The notes: generated by a model not told the origin, from the sequence alone. Counted from the stretch's first letter, positions 33,901 through 45,783 are shown. The stretch: DNA of 64,000 nt from Chrysogorgia sp. JL179-B06 (GCA_035772405.1 JAYKKM010000339.1:2040001-2104000), one strand, 5' to 3'. A program made the numbers and translations.

Positions 33901-36900
33901 ACTGTATGGTCTCTCAAACAATGCTATTCAAAGACAGCTTTAGTATGTACAGAACTCTGCAGCACGTCTACTCACCTACTCTAAAAAGCATGAACACATT
34001 ACGCCTATTCTTAAAGAACTTCATTGGTTACTAGTCCGTTTTAGATTTCCATTCAAAACTTTAGTATTGACATTTAAGTCTCTTTACGCTTCTGCTCCAT
34101 TATAATTACTCGGGTTACCACCGCCGAGTATAGGTTCCGGTGGCATTCCTGTATTTTTATTTTTCGTGTCGACAAAATGCAATTATTACATCATCCCGAC
34201 AGGCTTTGCGAAACCAGGCGGTGTGATCATCTTTATACATGCGCCATCTTCTTTGGTCACTATTGCTCGCCTCTGGATTGTCTATGCTCAAACTATCCAA
34301 AGGAATATGGTAAATTTGTGACAAGATTCATAAGGAATGTGGCTGTCAAGTATCTTGATCATAAACACGCTCACACTGCTTTATACAATCGCACACGCCG
34401 ATCGTGGTAGACCCACACTAAAAGATGACGAGCGATTTCGGAACGAGTTGGTCCGCGATCTCGATAACCGTACGCTGGTGTGTACTCGATCAAATCTATG
34501 TTTACATGTTTTATTGAATCGATCAAACTTATGTTTAAATGTGTTATTGAATTGTGCTGAAAAATGTTGTAAAATGTAGCCTGCGTGTAAACGCCTGATT
34601 TTTCTTCGTCCTCATTTCTAGCCCAACTTGCTTCTAAAAGTTTCCCACTTTAAATGAGCGCTGCACAATGCCTTCAGTGCCTGATTACAGAAATCAACGC
34701 ATTAAAAAGTATCCTTTGTAATATAAGACAAGTGAGCGGGTTTTCTAATTCCAACTGTCTAACATGCCACCAATGCATACCATCTTCGCAGGTAATATGC
34801 GCGCCATGTCCCTAAAAGTAGCGCGAGTTAACGCCTAGCGGGCGTCTTGTTATCTGAACTTCTAGTACCTTATCATTCTTCACGTGCACTATGTTCTTCT
34901 AGTCAGTATTTACTTAAAGTTCCGAAGTATAACCTTACGTCGTATGGTTTTCGTGTCTTTTCAGTCTGTGCACCGATGCTATGGAACTGTTTACCTTAGA
35001 AATTAGGTCTATTACTTCTTTGAATTTTTTTAAATCTAGTGTTAAAACATACCTTTTAAAGGAGGGGCTTTTAGTTTGTAACATTTCTTTTTGTAATTTT
35101 TCCTTATTTATTATGTAACTATTTTAAACAACATTACGATTGTATTTAGTTCGTATATTATTATTCTATTGTAAAGCGCTATATTGGACTTTAGAAAATA
35201 GCACTATATAAGATGTACATTATTATTATTATTATTTGCGAAAAACGCAAAATAAAGGCCTTCCGGCTGGAATACAGTGCGGCGGCTATACTTTAATTCA
35301 TATATTAGCACATATAAATTTGCTTTAATTATTCAAGCCGTTCTTTAACTCTTTCCCTACGGGCGCAGTTAAAATGGGTCACTGAAGACCCGCAAAGTCG
35401 TCAATCGAAAAACACGGCACACGGTAACGCAAGATTAAAAATTGAAATTCGACAAGCGCCAGGAACATGAAATCCACGCACACGCCAAGTTTGATTTGAT
35501 TTCATAAACAACTCTGCGATTGGTGGCATTTTGAGTTTTCAAGATGCTACGCGGGCGTGCAAGATGGCCTTTTCTGGAAAAATGTAAATTTTTCAACCTG
35601 ATTTATGATAATTAATGCTAATTTATATTAACATAATGTGTTTTGTTCGGGAAATTTAAAAGAACAAGTAAAAGCCGGTTTATTGGGCTTCCAGAAAATA
35701 TATAGCTTTCGCAACAGTTATGGTTATTTCAAGAGATATCAATAGAACAACGTGGTCGTTCAATTTTTGATGTTTTTCAGCCGTAAGGAAAGAGTTAAAA
35801 GGCCGAACAACTGAGCGAATATTAATGGCACACACACAAGTTTTGTGGGAGAGGGGTTTGGGGTGAAGGGTCCGATTGTAAAATAGTGGTCAAACATCAT
35901 CCCAACGACTCATTGTCACATGGCATTAGATTGTTGTCCTGGGGTATATAATCCCCCATTAGGACTCTGCGGGTAATAATCCCCAAGTAGGACATATCCT
36001 GCCAAAGGGGTAGCGACCCCCTAAGACATCGACCTGAACCAAGGGGTCATAATCCCCTTGGACAGTTCTTACGATTCGACTGATCATTCTATTTACATAA
36101 AATAAGCTGAGTCTATGGGCTTGAAGGTGACCATTGGGAGCACTTCATCCCCAAAAATACACAGAATGTGTATTCCCCCGAAACACACAATGGCAGTATA
36201 GCGATTTTTGGGCACAGCTTGTAGTGAACGTTGTCTCATTAACTAATATATACCAAGTAATACCAAGTAATATACTTACCACATTAATATTAAGTGGGTA
36301 TTGATTTTCAACAGAAGTTAGTTTCTTGTCATATTCTGTTTTCAGTCTGTTCATCTCATCGAGAAGATGTTCTTTGCTAGACTGTTCCTGTTCGTACATC
36401 TTCTTCATCTCTGTTAATTTCTGCTCGTATTCATTCTTGATTCTTGTTGATTCCTCCACCAGATTGGCTTGCGCAAGTACCGCTAAAACTGCGCTAGTGT
36501 TGTCTTCAACAGCTAGTGTTGCCGCACCTAGGAATGGTTATCTCGCGCAGTTTAATGGCAGATTCTTATTATAAAGGGATCTTACACAATGGCGAGAAGA
36601 TCTGATATTAGGGGTTGGCTATAATGGGTCTATGTCCATGTCTAAGTATATGTCTATGCCTATGCCTATGTCTGTGTACATGTACATGTACATGTACATG
36701 TCTGTGTCTGTGTCTATGACGATGTCTTCTACAGTATGTCTGTGTCTGTGTCTGTGTCTATGTCTGTGTCTATGTCTGTGTCCATGTCTATGTCCGTGTC
36801 TGTGTCCATGTCCGTGTCGATGTCCGTGTCTATGTCTATGTCTATGCCTATGTCTATGCCTATGTCTGCTACAGTATATCTATATCTATGTCCATGTCCA

Positions 36901-39900
36901 TGTATCTGTGTCTGAGTCTGTGTCTATGTCTGTGTCTGTGTCTATGTCTGTGTGTGTCTATGTCAATGTCCATGACGATGTCTATGCCTATGTCTTCTAC
37001 AGTGTCTGTGTCTATATCTGTGTCTGTGTCTATGTCTGTATATGTGTCTAAGTCTGTGTCTGTGTCTATATCTGTGTCTATATCTGTATCTGTGTCTATG
37101 TCTGTATATGTGTCTAAGTCTGTGTCAGTGTCTATATCTGTGTCTATATCTGTGTCTGTATTTATCGGTCTGTATATGTGTCTAAGTCTGTGTCTATCTG
37201 TGTCTATGTCTGTATATGTGTCTAAGTCTGTGTCAGTGTCTATATCTGTGTCTAAGTCTATGTCTGTGTCTATGAGTTTGTGTCTGTGTCCGTGTCTATG
37301 TCTTTGTCTATATATATGTTGAACCACACCTTGTAATTCAGCAGGTATCTGTCCCTGTGCCTGTAACATTTCTTTTAATTTCTCAATCTCTTCTTTGTAT
37401 TCTCTCAATAGAGCATCTTTCGGGTCCTCGTTAATCTTCGGTTTATTTTTAATGTTCTTAGCGCGGTTTGCATACCGCAACGTACTTAATGTTTCATCAT
37501 AGTTATTATCAGCAGGACTAAGGCATGCCACCATCAATGTCTTTGTATTGCCACCAAGAGAATCCTGATGAGACGACAAAAATAATAAATAAATTATGGT
37601 GAAAGTCTAATTCCGAAATGTATGATATTATAAAGAAAATATTACGAGTCACTGAAGGGAATTAAATCAGCGCGATGCCTTGCACGCGTTTGCCACACGC
37701 ACTAAAAAAGTTGTGGGTTGGATGAGATCTTGTACAGTAGTAGCTCAGTTGGTAGCGTGTTTAATTGACTCAGACTATCAAAGTTCAAGGTTGGACTAGA
37801 ATATCAAAGGTTGTGAGTTGGATGGTCTTGTAGTTTAGTTAGTAGAGTGTTGAACTAGAGTATCAAAGGTTGTGAGTTGGATGATCTTGTAGTTTAGTTG
37901 GTAGAGTGTTGAACTAGAGTATCAAAGGTTGTGAGCATGGATGATCTTGTAGTTCAGTTGGTAGAGTGTTGAACTAGAGTATCAAAGGTTGTGAGTTGGA
38001 TGATCTTGTAGTTTAGTTGGTAGAGTGTTGAACTAGAGTATCAAAGGTTGTGAATTGGATGGTCTTGTAAAGTTGGTAGAGTGTTGAACTAGAGTATCAA
38101 AGGTTGTGAGTTGGATGATCTTGTAGTTCAGTTGGTAGAGTGTTGAACTAGAGTATAAAAGGTTGTGAGTTGGATGATCTTGTAGTTCAGTTGGCAGAGT
38201 GTTGAACTAGAGTATAAAAGGTTATGAGTTGGATGGTCTTGTAGCTTAGTTAGTAGAGTGTTGAACTAGAGTATCAAAGGTTGTGGGTTAGATGATCTTG
38301 TAGTTCAGTTAGTAGAGAGTTGAACTAGAGTATCAAAGATTGTGGGTTGGATGGTCTTGTAGTTTAGTTGGTAGAGTGTTGAACTAGAGTATCATTAGGT
38401 TGTGATTTGGATGATCTTGTAGTTCAGTTGGTAGAGTGTTGAACTAGAGTATCAAAGGTTGTGAGTTGGATGATCTTGCAGTTCAGTTAGTATAGTGTTG
38501 AACTAGAGTATCAAAGGTTGTGAGTTGAATGGTCTTGTAGTTCAGTTGGTAGAGTGTTGAACTAGAGTATAAAAGGTTGTGAGTTGGATGGTCTTGTAGT
38601 TCAGTTGGTAGAGTGTTGAACTAGAGTATCAAAGGTTGTGAGTTGGATGGTCTTGTAGTTCAGTTGGTAGAGTGTTGAACTAGAGTATCAAAGGTTGTGA
38701 GTTGGATGGTCTTGTAGTTCAGTTAGTAGAGTGTTGAACTAGAGTATCAAAGGTTGTGGGTTGGATGATCTTGTAGTTCAGTTGGTAGAGTGTTGAACTA
38801 GAGTATCAAAGGTTGTGGGTTGGATGGTCTTGTAGTTAAGTTGGCAGAGTGTTGGACTAGAGTATCAAAGGTTGTGGGTTTGAGACTATTAAAGATTGTG
38901 GTTGAATGGTCTTGAAGCTAGTTGATAGAGTGTTGGACTAGAGTATCAAAGACAATGGATAAGTGTTGAATGATGGGCAACAGGTTGTCTTGGTAACTCA
39001 CCCTATAAGATGTAACAAAAACATAAACAATTGTTTGCACCACCCACCTGCAATAAACGAGTAAGCTTAGAGTCCCTGTATGGAATATGTTTCGACTTGC
39101 CATCAACTAGTGCCGAGATGACATTCCCAAGAGCTGACAATGACAGATTGATCTTAGTCGCTTCTTTCAACCTATCTCCACTCGCTCCAGTCTTCGCCTG
39201 ACGCTCGCTTCCCGCGAGATCCACAAGGTTTAACTTCCCAGCGCGAATGTGTTCCTTTCCGTCCATTCCTATGTCCTCCATTTCCAGTTTGATGGTGAAG
39301 ATGGAGTGAGATCTGGAGGAATCGGCATTCATGAGGGTGGAACCAACAGAACGGTTCTTGTTCCCCATTCCCATGACTTTCTCACAGTCGCTGACATTAT
39401 GCACAGGTATCATGGTTAGCTCCTTAACATAAACACCTGTATCAGGATGTTCTTTTAACTCTAAACGTGCCTGCAAAGGGAAGAGAAGGTTCCCTAGTTC
39501 ACTCGTTGTGAGGGAAAAGGAAAGAAGGAAACATACAATATACCTGTGATAGTCCAAGCCAGGATATTAATATCCTGCGAATTAATAATTATAATTAATT
39601 AATTAATAATTAAATAATAAATTAATAATTAATAATAATTAATTAATACATAATTAATTAATTAATTAATTAATAATTAATTAATAATTAATAATAAATA
39701 ATTAATTAATTAATTATTATTAATTAATATATTAATAGCGGCCGGTCACGGACATTGTCCGTACAAATATCCCAATTCTAGAGATTTGACAGGTACAATA
39801 TTAATTGTGTCTGTCATTTTGTCCGATGCCCATCTTGTCCGAAGATTATACTAAACGTTTTGTGAAAGTAAAACATTTTTATGTTCAATGGACTGCGTTT

Positions 39901-41606
39901 AGGTTTCGTATTGTACAATCTCAGATGAGAGTTATTATGCTAATTTTTGAGAGCTAAGTTTTGAGACATTGTGCTAAGTTATGAGACTTTACTTTAAGTT
40001 GCGCTAAGTTGTGAGACGTTACGCTAAGTTTGGAGACATTGAGTTAAGTTGTAAGACGTTACGCTAAGTCTGGAGACGTTATCCTAAGTCTGGAGACGTT
40101 AAGCTAAGTCTGGAGATGTTAAGCTGAGTCTGGAGACGTTCCGCTAAGCTGGAGACATTACGCTAATTTTTGAGAGCTAAGTTTTGAGACATTGTGCTAA
40201 GTTATGAGACTTTACTTTAAGTTGCGCTAAGTTGTGAGACGTTACGCTGAGTTTGGAGACATTGCGTTAAGTTGTGAGACGTTACGCTAAGTTTGGAGAC
40301 ATTGCGTTAAGTTGTGAGACGTTACGCTAAGTTTGGAGACATTACGTTAAGTTGTGAGACGTTACGCTAAGTTTGGAGACATTGCGTTAAGTTGTGAGAC
40401 GTTACGCTAAGTTTGGAGACATTACGTTAAGTTGTGAGACGTTAAGCTGAGTCTGGAGACGTTACGCTAAGCTTGTCAGGAGACATTGCGCTAAGTTATG
40501 AGACGTTACGCTAAGTCTGGAGACGTTACGCTAAGTTATGAGACGTTACGCTAAGTTATGAGACGTTACGCTAAGTCTGGAGACGTTGCGCTAAGTTGTG
40601 AGACGTTACGCTAAGTTATGAGACGCTACGCTAAGTCTGGAGACGTTACGCTAAGTTATGAGACGTTACGCTAAGTCTGGAGACGTTGCGCTAAGTTGTG
40701 AGACGTTACGCTAAGTTATGAGACGTTACGCTAAGTCTGGAGACGTTACGCTAAGTTATGAGACGTTACGCTAAGTTTGGAGACATTACGCTAAGTTGTG
40801 AGACGTACGTTACGCTAAGTCTGGAGACGTTGCGCTAAGTTGTGAGACGTTACGCTAGTGGAGACGTTACGCTAAATTTTGAGATGTTACATTTAGTTTT
40901 TAGACATTACGTTAAGTTGTACCGTGACAGGTACAACCTTTTGTGTGCCCGTTAGAAATTCATTTGCGCTGGTCATTCTGACAGGTACAGCAAAAATAAT
41001 TATTTCCAAACAACACTCAGTCACACTAACGGTGCACCAAAATAAACTACATTAACTAGTGCACCATACCATATACTGTACACTAGAGTTCTTTGAATTT
41101 AAGAGGATCTCTGAAAAACTCAGAGCTGAATAACATCTTACCTTGTGATTCTTGCCAAGTAAATCTCGAATCTCTTCATTGTAGATCTCCAGATAAGATG
41201 CGTGAACAAGAAACTTTGTGTTCTCTGAAACTTCAATTGTTTCAAAAATATGTTCAAATGCCCGTGGAATGATACCCCTTTGAACCGCCGGGTCTGGAAT
41301 ACCCATCATACTGAAGCTTTTCCCGCAACCCGTTTGACCATAAGCAAAAACCGTTCCATTGTATCCCTCGCAGACCCCCTCGACCAAAGGAAAACAGATG
41401 TCGTTGTAGATTGTTTGAGTTGTGGAGTCTATGAAGTACGCGCCATCAAAGGTGAACGTTTTTGCCGGCTGTTCGTTTTCGCCTGGTTTGTAGAGTTGAC
41501 ATTGGCCGATGGAGGAATCCATTTTGACTACAACTTCACAATTCATGTCCGTCTCCCTCTTGTTCAGAGGACGACAGCGGACAATCACTTTAACAGCTTC
41601 ACCCAT
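24992..41606 (-). CDS. KIF17: Kinesin-2 motor KIF17 (OSM-3 type), six exons
   Basis: Exons: 41606-41142, 39470-39048, 37564-37330, 36527-36280, 32054-31695, 25627-24992. Phases are 0,0,1,0,0, giving 788 aa. The homodimeric kinesin-2 KIF17 moves along ciliary and dendritic microtubules. The motor domain (1-340) is complete: P-loop GQTGCGKS (90-97; a Cys replaces the human Ser), switch I NADSSRSH (203-210), switch II DLAGSE (239-244), and a neck with [21 protein letters not shown] coiled coil follows. Exon 5 has LQQQIVGGE and KERHKKRK. The tail carries [30 protein letters not shown] and a terminal polybasic KTKKKKKRS, corresponding to the human nuclear-localisation-like ciliary entry signal. 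Human KIF17 is 1029 aa; the shortfall is in the middle stalk, so an exon between 36280 and 32054 could have been missed. Introns are packed with satellites. Confidence 0.93.
25805..25875 (-). repeat. tRNA-like SINE head
   Basis: The minus strand reads GTGGTCTAGTGGTTACCAC (A box) and GACACAGGTTCATATCCTGG (B box). The stems are incomplete and it sits in KIF17 intron 5. Confidence 0.6.
26090..28085. mobile_element. 2-kb element with about 190-bp inverted ends
   Basis: The left arm contains AACGGTCGTTACCATCCC and CAACATTCTATGAGAG-type sequence in inverse; the right arm, about 27890-28075, is its complement. Inside are GC-rich hairpins (27115-27210: CTCGGGCTTCGCCCTCGG), a monomer related to the 87-bp satellite (27560-27625) and a Penelope-type palindrome (27630-27745). 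No transposase ORF was recognised, so this is probably a non-autonomous composite. Confidence 0.65.
28090..29715. other. KIF17 intron 5 middle part
   Basis: No gene supported. It holds a GC-richer stretch at 28570-28850 with a repeated GAGAGCAAGGT(C/T)CATAAC motif, and the dispersed repeat at 29625-29702. Confidence 0.45.
29716..31645. repeat. 36-bp satellite, about 50 copies
   Basis: Unit contains TACTTTTACTTTTACTTAAG and TAATATTTTCAGGCCA, with 30- and 34-bp variants that drop one TTTTAC or the AAG. Variant units recur in blocks, suggesting higher-order duplication. It lies in KIF17 intron 5, ending about 50 bp before exon 5. Confidence 0.95.
32100..32420. repeat. Degenerate tandem repeat
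   Basis: About seven units containing AACAGGGATGATTGAGGTTT and GGGACGCAAGAGGATA, just upstream of KIF17 exon 5 in the sense of transcription. Confidence 0.8.
32696..33187. mobile_element. Mutator-like TIR element carrying a helicase fragment
   Basis: Terminal inverted repeats of 39 bp with two mismatches start TAGTCTCCTTCGCAGCCG. A perfect 9-bp target duplication (ATGAAGACC at 32687-32695 and 33188-33196) was made in the family A MITE, which dates this insertion as the younger. A 9-bp duplication with long TIRs fits a Mutator-type element. It has no transposase; the interior holds a RecQ-like coding fragment. Confidence 0.8.
32880..33029 (-). pseudogene. RecQ-like helicase fragment
   Basis: Fifty open codons on the minus strand read [12 protein letters not shown] (Walker A end), then [17 protein letters not shown] (motif Ia) and LRDLGIKAR. 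These are motifs I and Ia of RecQ-family DNA helicases. A TGA sits directly upstream and the frame does not continue into the rest of the helicase, so it is a captured non-functional piece. Confidence 0.75.
33600..33805. repeat. AT-rich simple repeat
   Basis: TAATTATATATAATAATTAT-type sequence with many short palindromes. Confidence 0.9.
33885..35245 (+). mobile_element. CR1/L2-like LINE 3' part with internal insertion
   Basis: Plus-strand fragments 33885-34105 (reading [25 protein letters not shown]) and 34860-35060 ([27 protein letters not shown]) are parts of one reverse transcriptase tail. They are followed by a 3' UTR with GTAAAGCGCTATATTGG and an (ATT)n tail at about 35220-35237. The 0.75 kb between them (34110-34855) is unrelated and has no recognised gene. 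Confidence 0.7.
35349..35794. mobile_element. piggyBac-like MITE
   Basis: Flanked by TTAA on both sides, with ends CTCTTTCCCTACGGGCG and CAGCCGTAAGGAAAGAG. A partial inverse copy is at about 57815-57960. Confidence 0.8.
36620..37320. repeat. Hexamer minisatellite (TGTCTR)n
   Basis: About 700 bp of TGTCTATGTCTGTG-type reiteration. It fills KIF17 intron 3 and reaches within about 8 bp of the exon 3 donor at 37328-37329. Long frames on both strands are artefacts of the period. Confidence 0.95.
37735..38945 (+). repeat. 59-bp tRNA-like satellite, about 20 copies
   Basis: Each unit contains TAGTTCAGTTGGTAGAGTG, TTGAACTAGAGTATCAA and AGGTTGTGAGTTGGAT. The first is a tRNA A box/D arm (the first unit has the consensus TAGCTCAGTTGGTAG), the second can form a 4-bp anticodon-type stem around a 7-nt loop, and the third resembles a T arm. 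The acceptor stem is missing. It fills KIF17 intron 2. Confidence 0.85.
39565..39745. repeat. AATT-rich simple repeat
   Basis: TTAATTAATTAATAATTA-type tract in KIF17 intron 1. Confidence 0.9.
39945..40890. repeat. 20-bp minisatellite, about 45 copies
   Basis: Alternating units GAGACGTTACGCTAAGTCTG and GAGACGTTACGCTAAGTTGT form partial 40-bp higher-order repeats in KIF17 intron 1. Confidence 0.95.
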
Positions 41607-41714
41607 TTTGATTTCACTTGCGGCGTTCTCCGTCGAAGGCAAGGGGAATATATGATGTGTGATCAAAACTTAGGTATCACCTGGTCAATGCATAAGGGAT
41701 TATCATAATTAAAG

Positions 41715-42140
41715 GAATATACTCTATTTCCAAAGTTTCAGCATTCCTATCAATTTAGTTATATATATATATATATACTGTAAGAAGATATGGTTAGTTG
41801 AAGTTGAAAATTTGAGGATTTTGATTTTTGACGCCATATTGGTTTTGAAAATACAGTATGACGTCATTGAGTGATTCTTTATCGGCAGTGGAGTTGTTTT
41901 GATGGCGATGACATAGTGTTGTGAATGCTCTTTGGATGAAAATCAGTCGAAATAAACTATTTAGTTCCTCATGCATGAAAGTAGAAGAGCTTCTTAGGCA
42001 TAATACGAGATAGAATCACTCAGTGATGTCATATTGGAGAAACAAATATGGTGTCGAAATTGGACAAACTCTCCAACTTCAACTAGCCATATATTCTTAA
42101 CTAAATTGATAGGAATGCTGAAACTTTGGAAATAAACTAA
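41715..42140. mobile_element. MITE with long inverted ends
   Basis: CCAAAGTTTCAGCATTCC near the left end recurs inverted at 42111-42131, and GAAGTTGAAAATTTGAGG-type sequence also pairs. It lies upstream of KIF17 exon 1. Confidence 0.8.
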
Positions 42141-42148
42141 AGTCAGTA

Positions 42149-42452
42149 AGGCCAAAATAAAAAATACCTTGGTTTCCGGTTTCCCGACCCTACCTAGTTT
42201 TTGGCCAGTAAAATACTGACCCTAATCTTTTTATTGAAATTTTGAAAAGGCAGCTTAATTTGCATCCTGGGATTGTAAACATGGCTGTCTATCCAGGCAG
42301 CATCCTCAAGATCAGCGTGGTTTGGTAAAACCTATTGTTCGTCCATGCAATGTTTGGAAAAAAAAGTATAAAAAAAAAAGAAAAACCGACCTACCCTACC
42401 TAATTTATTTCAGGATGAAATAGGAAACCCAGGTATTTTTTTTCTTGGCCTA
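42149..42452. mobile_element. MITE
   Basis: Ends AGGCCAAAATAAAAAATACC and GGTATTTTTTTTCTTGGCCT are inverted. GACCCTACCTA and CCTACCCTACCTAA lie inside. Confidence 0.75.
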
Positions 42453-42819
42453 AGATCTTTCATATGAACTATATTTGTATTTTGGCTGCAGTATCCCTTT
42501 AAATGTTAAGTTGAAACTACCATCGATTGCATAACACATTGTTAACAAAACATGGTCACCATATGTCACAAATCAATTTCAACTAATTAAATTTTAAAAT
42601 TGACAAAACATTGAAAAAGAAGTTGTTTGTTTATTTGGAACACCCCCCCCCCCCCCATCCTGTCACAATCCGGCCCCTCAAGTTGCTATACAACAATTAA
42701 CAGTATTTCTACATTTTTCTAAATAAAAAGTATATATTTGTTTCTTAATTTTGACATCTGTTCAATCAATTCATCAGTCTGTTACATTCACAAGATATTA
42801 CTGTACGTACATAATTCGG

Positions 42820-43350
42820 ACGATACATGGAAGATCATCATCGATCAAGCTCAAATCCTCGAAAATTGTCCCAGACAGGAATCGAACCTGTGTTAATACC
42901 TTTTGATTGCCGGTGAGACGCTCTAACCATTGAGCTACCATTAGACTCAGATGGAGACCCAAGGTTACAATTATGCACTTTTTAGATTGATATATGTACT
43001 GCCTATGTGACAGTCACTTATATATAGCTTGGATGTGTTAATATTATATACACTGCTGTAGTGAATGTGGTAGAGCTTGGAGTAGACAGACGATACATGG
43101 ACGATCGTCAAGCTCATATCCTAAGAAAATGTCCTAGACAGGTATCGAACCTGTAACATTCTGATTACCAGTGAGACGCTCTAACCATTGAGATACCAAG
43201 ACTAAACTCAGATGGAGAGCGAAGGTTATACAATGATGTACTGGTTCGATTGATATATATATATATGTACTGCCTATATGTAGCAATCATTATAGTGACT
43301 CTCACAGCAATCAGAAGGTTACAGCCAATTTGTGCTTGAGCCTGTGACGA
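42820..43350 (-). repeat. Two adjacent tRNA-type SINE copies
   Basis: The minus strand shows GGTAGCTCAATGGTTAGAGC (A box) and ACAGGTTCGATTCCTGTC (B box) at 42870-42950, and a diverged second copy at 43139-43190. Shared flanks (CAGATGGAGA.C and TTGATATATGTACTGCCTAT) define a SINE body also found at 53725-53910. Confidence 0.7.
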
Positions 43351-43459
43351 TCCAGGACTCAGAAACATTCTCTAAGAATTTGTGCTTGACAATCACCCGG
43401 GTATAGTCTGTTACAGTACAGATACTGTACTTTGGCCATTTAGCTTCAACATTCACTGC

Positions 43460-43854
<395 letters not shown>

Positions 43855-43903
43855 ATTACCGACATAAACTAAAGAATTAAAGCAATAAAGCTCACCTGCC
43901 GAG

Positions 43904-44020
43904 ATCCAACGGCTACCATTACACCATCGGCAGCACAACTCAAGATCTTCAAAAGAAGACAACACATCTCTTTCTAATTCCACCAGAAAAACAATTCCGT
44001 CCAAGAGAGGCGAGCCATGA
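43904..44020 (-). other. Possible upstream KIF17 exon
   Basis: Read on the minus strand, an open segment (VFLVELERDVLSSFEDLE) ends at a good donor, CTCGGCAG|GTGAGC, at about 43904. No ATG links it to KIF17, so it would be a 5' UTR exon or part of another transcript. Confidence 0.25.
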
Positions 44021-44199
44021 AATATCTTCCACTAAATTCTCTACCGCTTGATTTGCATAAATATTCAAAACAAACACACGATGAAACCAGTATTTCTTTC
44101 TTCCCGTAACTTGCACGATATCCCTGGAGTCTGAAAGGGAACAGACACTGGTAATTGGTAGTTCTTCTTAAGTTTTTCACAAGAAAATGTCAAAACTTC

Positions 44200-45371
44200 C
44201 TTACAAATTACGTGTCGGTTCGAAATCTACTTTGGAAGTCCAATTAGTTGCCAGGCAACGATGTCATCAGTTGGGGTTAATTATGCTAACGTAGTCAGTT
44301 CCCATGACATTCTTGCTTTTTTTAAACCTTTTCAGCCGGCTATTTTATTTTCCCCATAAAAGGTGCAGATCTGAGCTTTATTTTGGTTCATTGCATAGCT
44401 CTAGCGGTGATCTTGATTATTGAAACGTTTCACGCTTGTAGCATTTGTATATCTAGAGAAATTGTGTTTATGATAAGCGGCAGACTTTTTGAAAATTAGT
44501 TTTCTCGATTTATTGGAAACATGATTTCTCCACTCAGGTAAACTTTGAGGGCATAAAACGTTTCAGTAAACAAGACCACCACTAGAGCTATGCAATGAAC
44601 CACGATGAAGCTCAGGTCTGCATTGTCTCATGTCATCAACACAGAGCCGGGTTAAACTGTGCCCTAAGGGCGCGTTCAAGTTGAAACAAAAAAGGTTTTA
44701 CCCAATCTTTCAAACACTGAAACATATACCCAACCATATATCATGTTATACTGCATACATGTATATCATATATGTATATACAGTAATAATTAACAATAAT
44801 TAATTAATAGTTTTTTGTTCATAGTGGTAATATAATTATGTAGTATAGGATTTATCTTATAATGAAACTGAAATTAGTTTTATAAGTAACATTAAGAATA
44901 TATTGTTGTAAGAGCATTGAGACTATTGTATAATGCTCCTAATACGTCTTTATTATTATTATTATTATTACAAATATTTTTATGCGGAAAAATACAATTT
45001 CTCATGATTTAGACTATCGAGCCACACGGAGAACTTTGATACCAAATAGAAATTTCGTGTGATGGTGGCTTCTTTTTCCCGAGTGGTCCGAGTCTCTTCC
45101 ATTCCAATGCAGTGGAGGGGGGGGGGTGAAGCCTCTGCGGAGGAGAAGGCTTCCAACGCTGTTTTGGCCATTTTTGGCGGAGCCAGAGAAATGCGCCAGG
45201 GGAGCTGTCCCCTCTTCGTCGACCAATCCCTTCACAATCCTTATGGCTATACTTCCCTACAATCCCAGCCAAAACGTTGCTCGCGCAGCCTTGGAAGCGA
45301 TTTGACTCGGGAATAAGAAGCTACAGTTGCCTGCGAAATTGCGCACCAAAAATATATTTTTAATAATGCCG
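44200..45371. other. Intergenic region between KIF17 and DNAJC25
   Basis: No gene supported. It contains an (ATT)n tail with GAGCATTGAGACTATTG near 44910-44970, similar to sequence at 18296-18320, and a G-run at 45117-45127. Confidence 0.45.
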
Positions 45372-45640
45372 TCTCACGTTTGGGGATTTTACATATTCGT
45401 AATATATATTATCAGCCAAAAATGTCATCTTCATGGAGTTTTTCGCTGTTAAAGTTACTGGATGTGATGTCACAAGAGGCATTCCAAACCAGTTTTCTTT
45501 TGTTACTTGCCACAAAAATGCCTCTTGTGACATCACATCCGGTAACTTTAACAGCAAAAAGTCCATGAAGATGACATTTTCGGCTGATAATATATATTAT
45601 GATTTTGCTCAGGAAGACCCAAATATTACGAATATGTAAA
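45372..45640. mobile_element. Family A MITE
   Basis: Complete palindromic copy lying about 140 bp before the DNAJC25 start codon, so it may be part of that promoter. Confidence 0.85.
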
Positions 45641-45783
45641 GCGAAACAAACTCGGGTTTAATATCCCATGGAATAAACGCCGGGACCACAGGGTAATTAA
45701 AATTAGGGAAAAAATTCAAAACATTTAATGACCGCTGACAAATGCACCGAAGGCACAAGTTATTTTGTTCGCCACGCGCGAAG

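Noticed and set aside
34177..34579. Two small plus-strand ORFs within the interrupted LINE
   Set aside because: No recognisable family, no splice signals and no start context; probably chance frames in inserted DNA.
36632..37322. Met/Ser/Val- and Asp/Thr-rich ORFs
   Set aside because: Translation of the hexamer minisatellite; on the minus strand the frame only continues from KIF17 exon 3 past its donor site.
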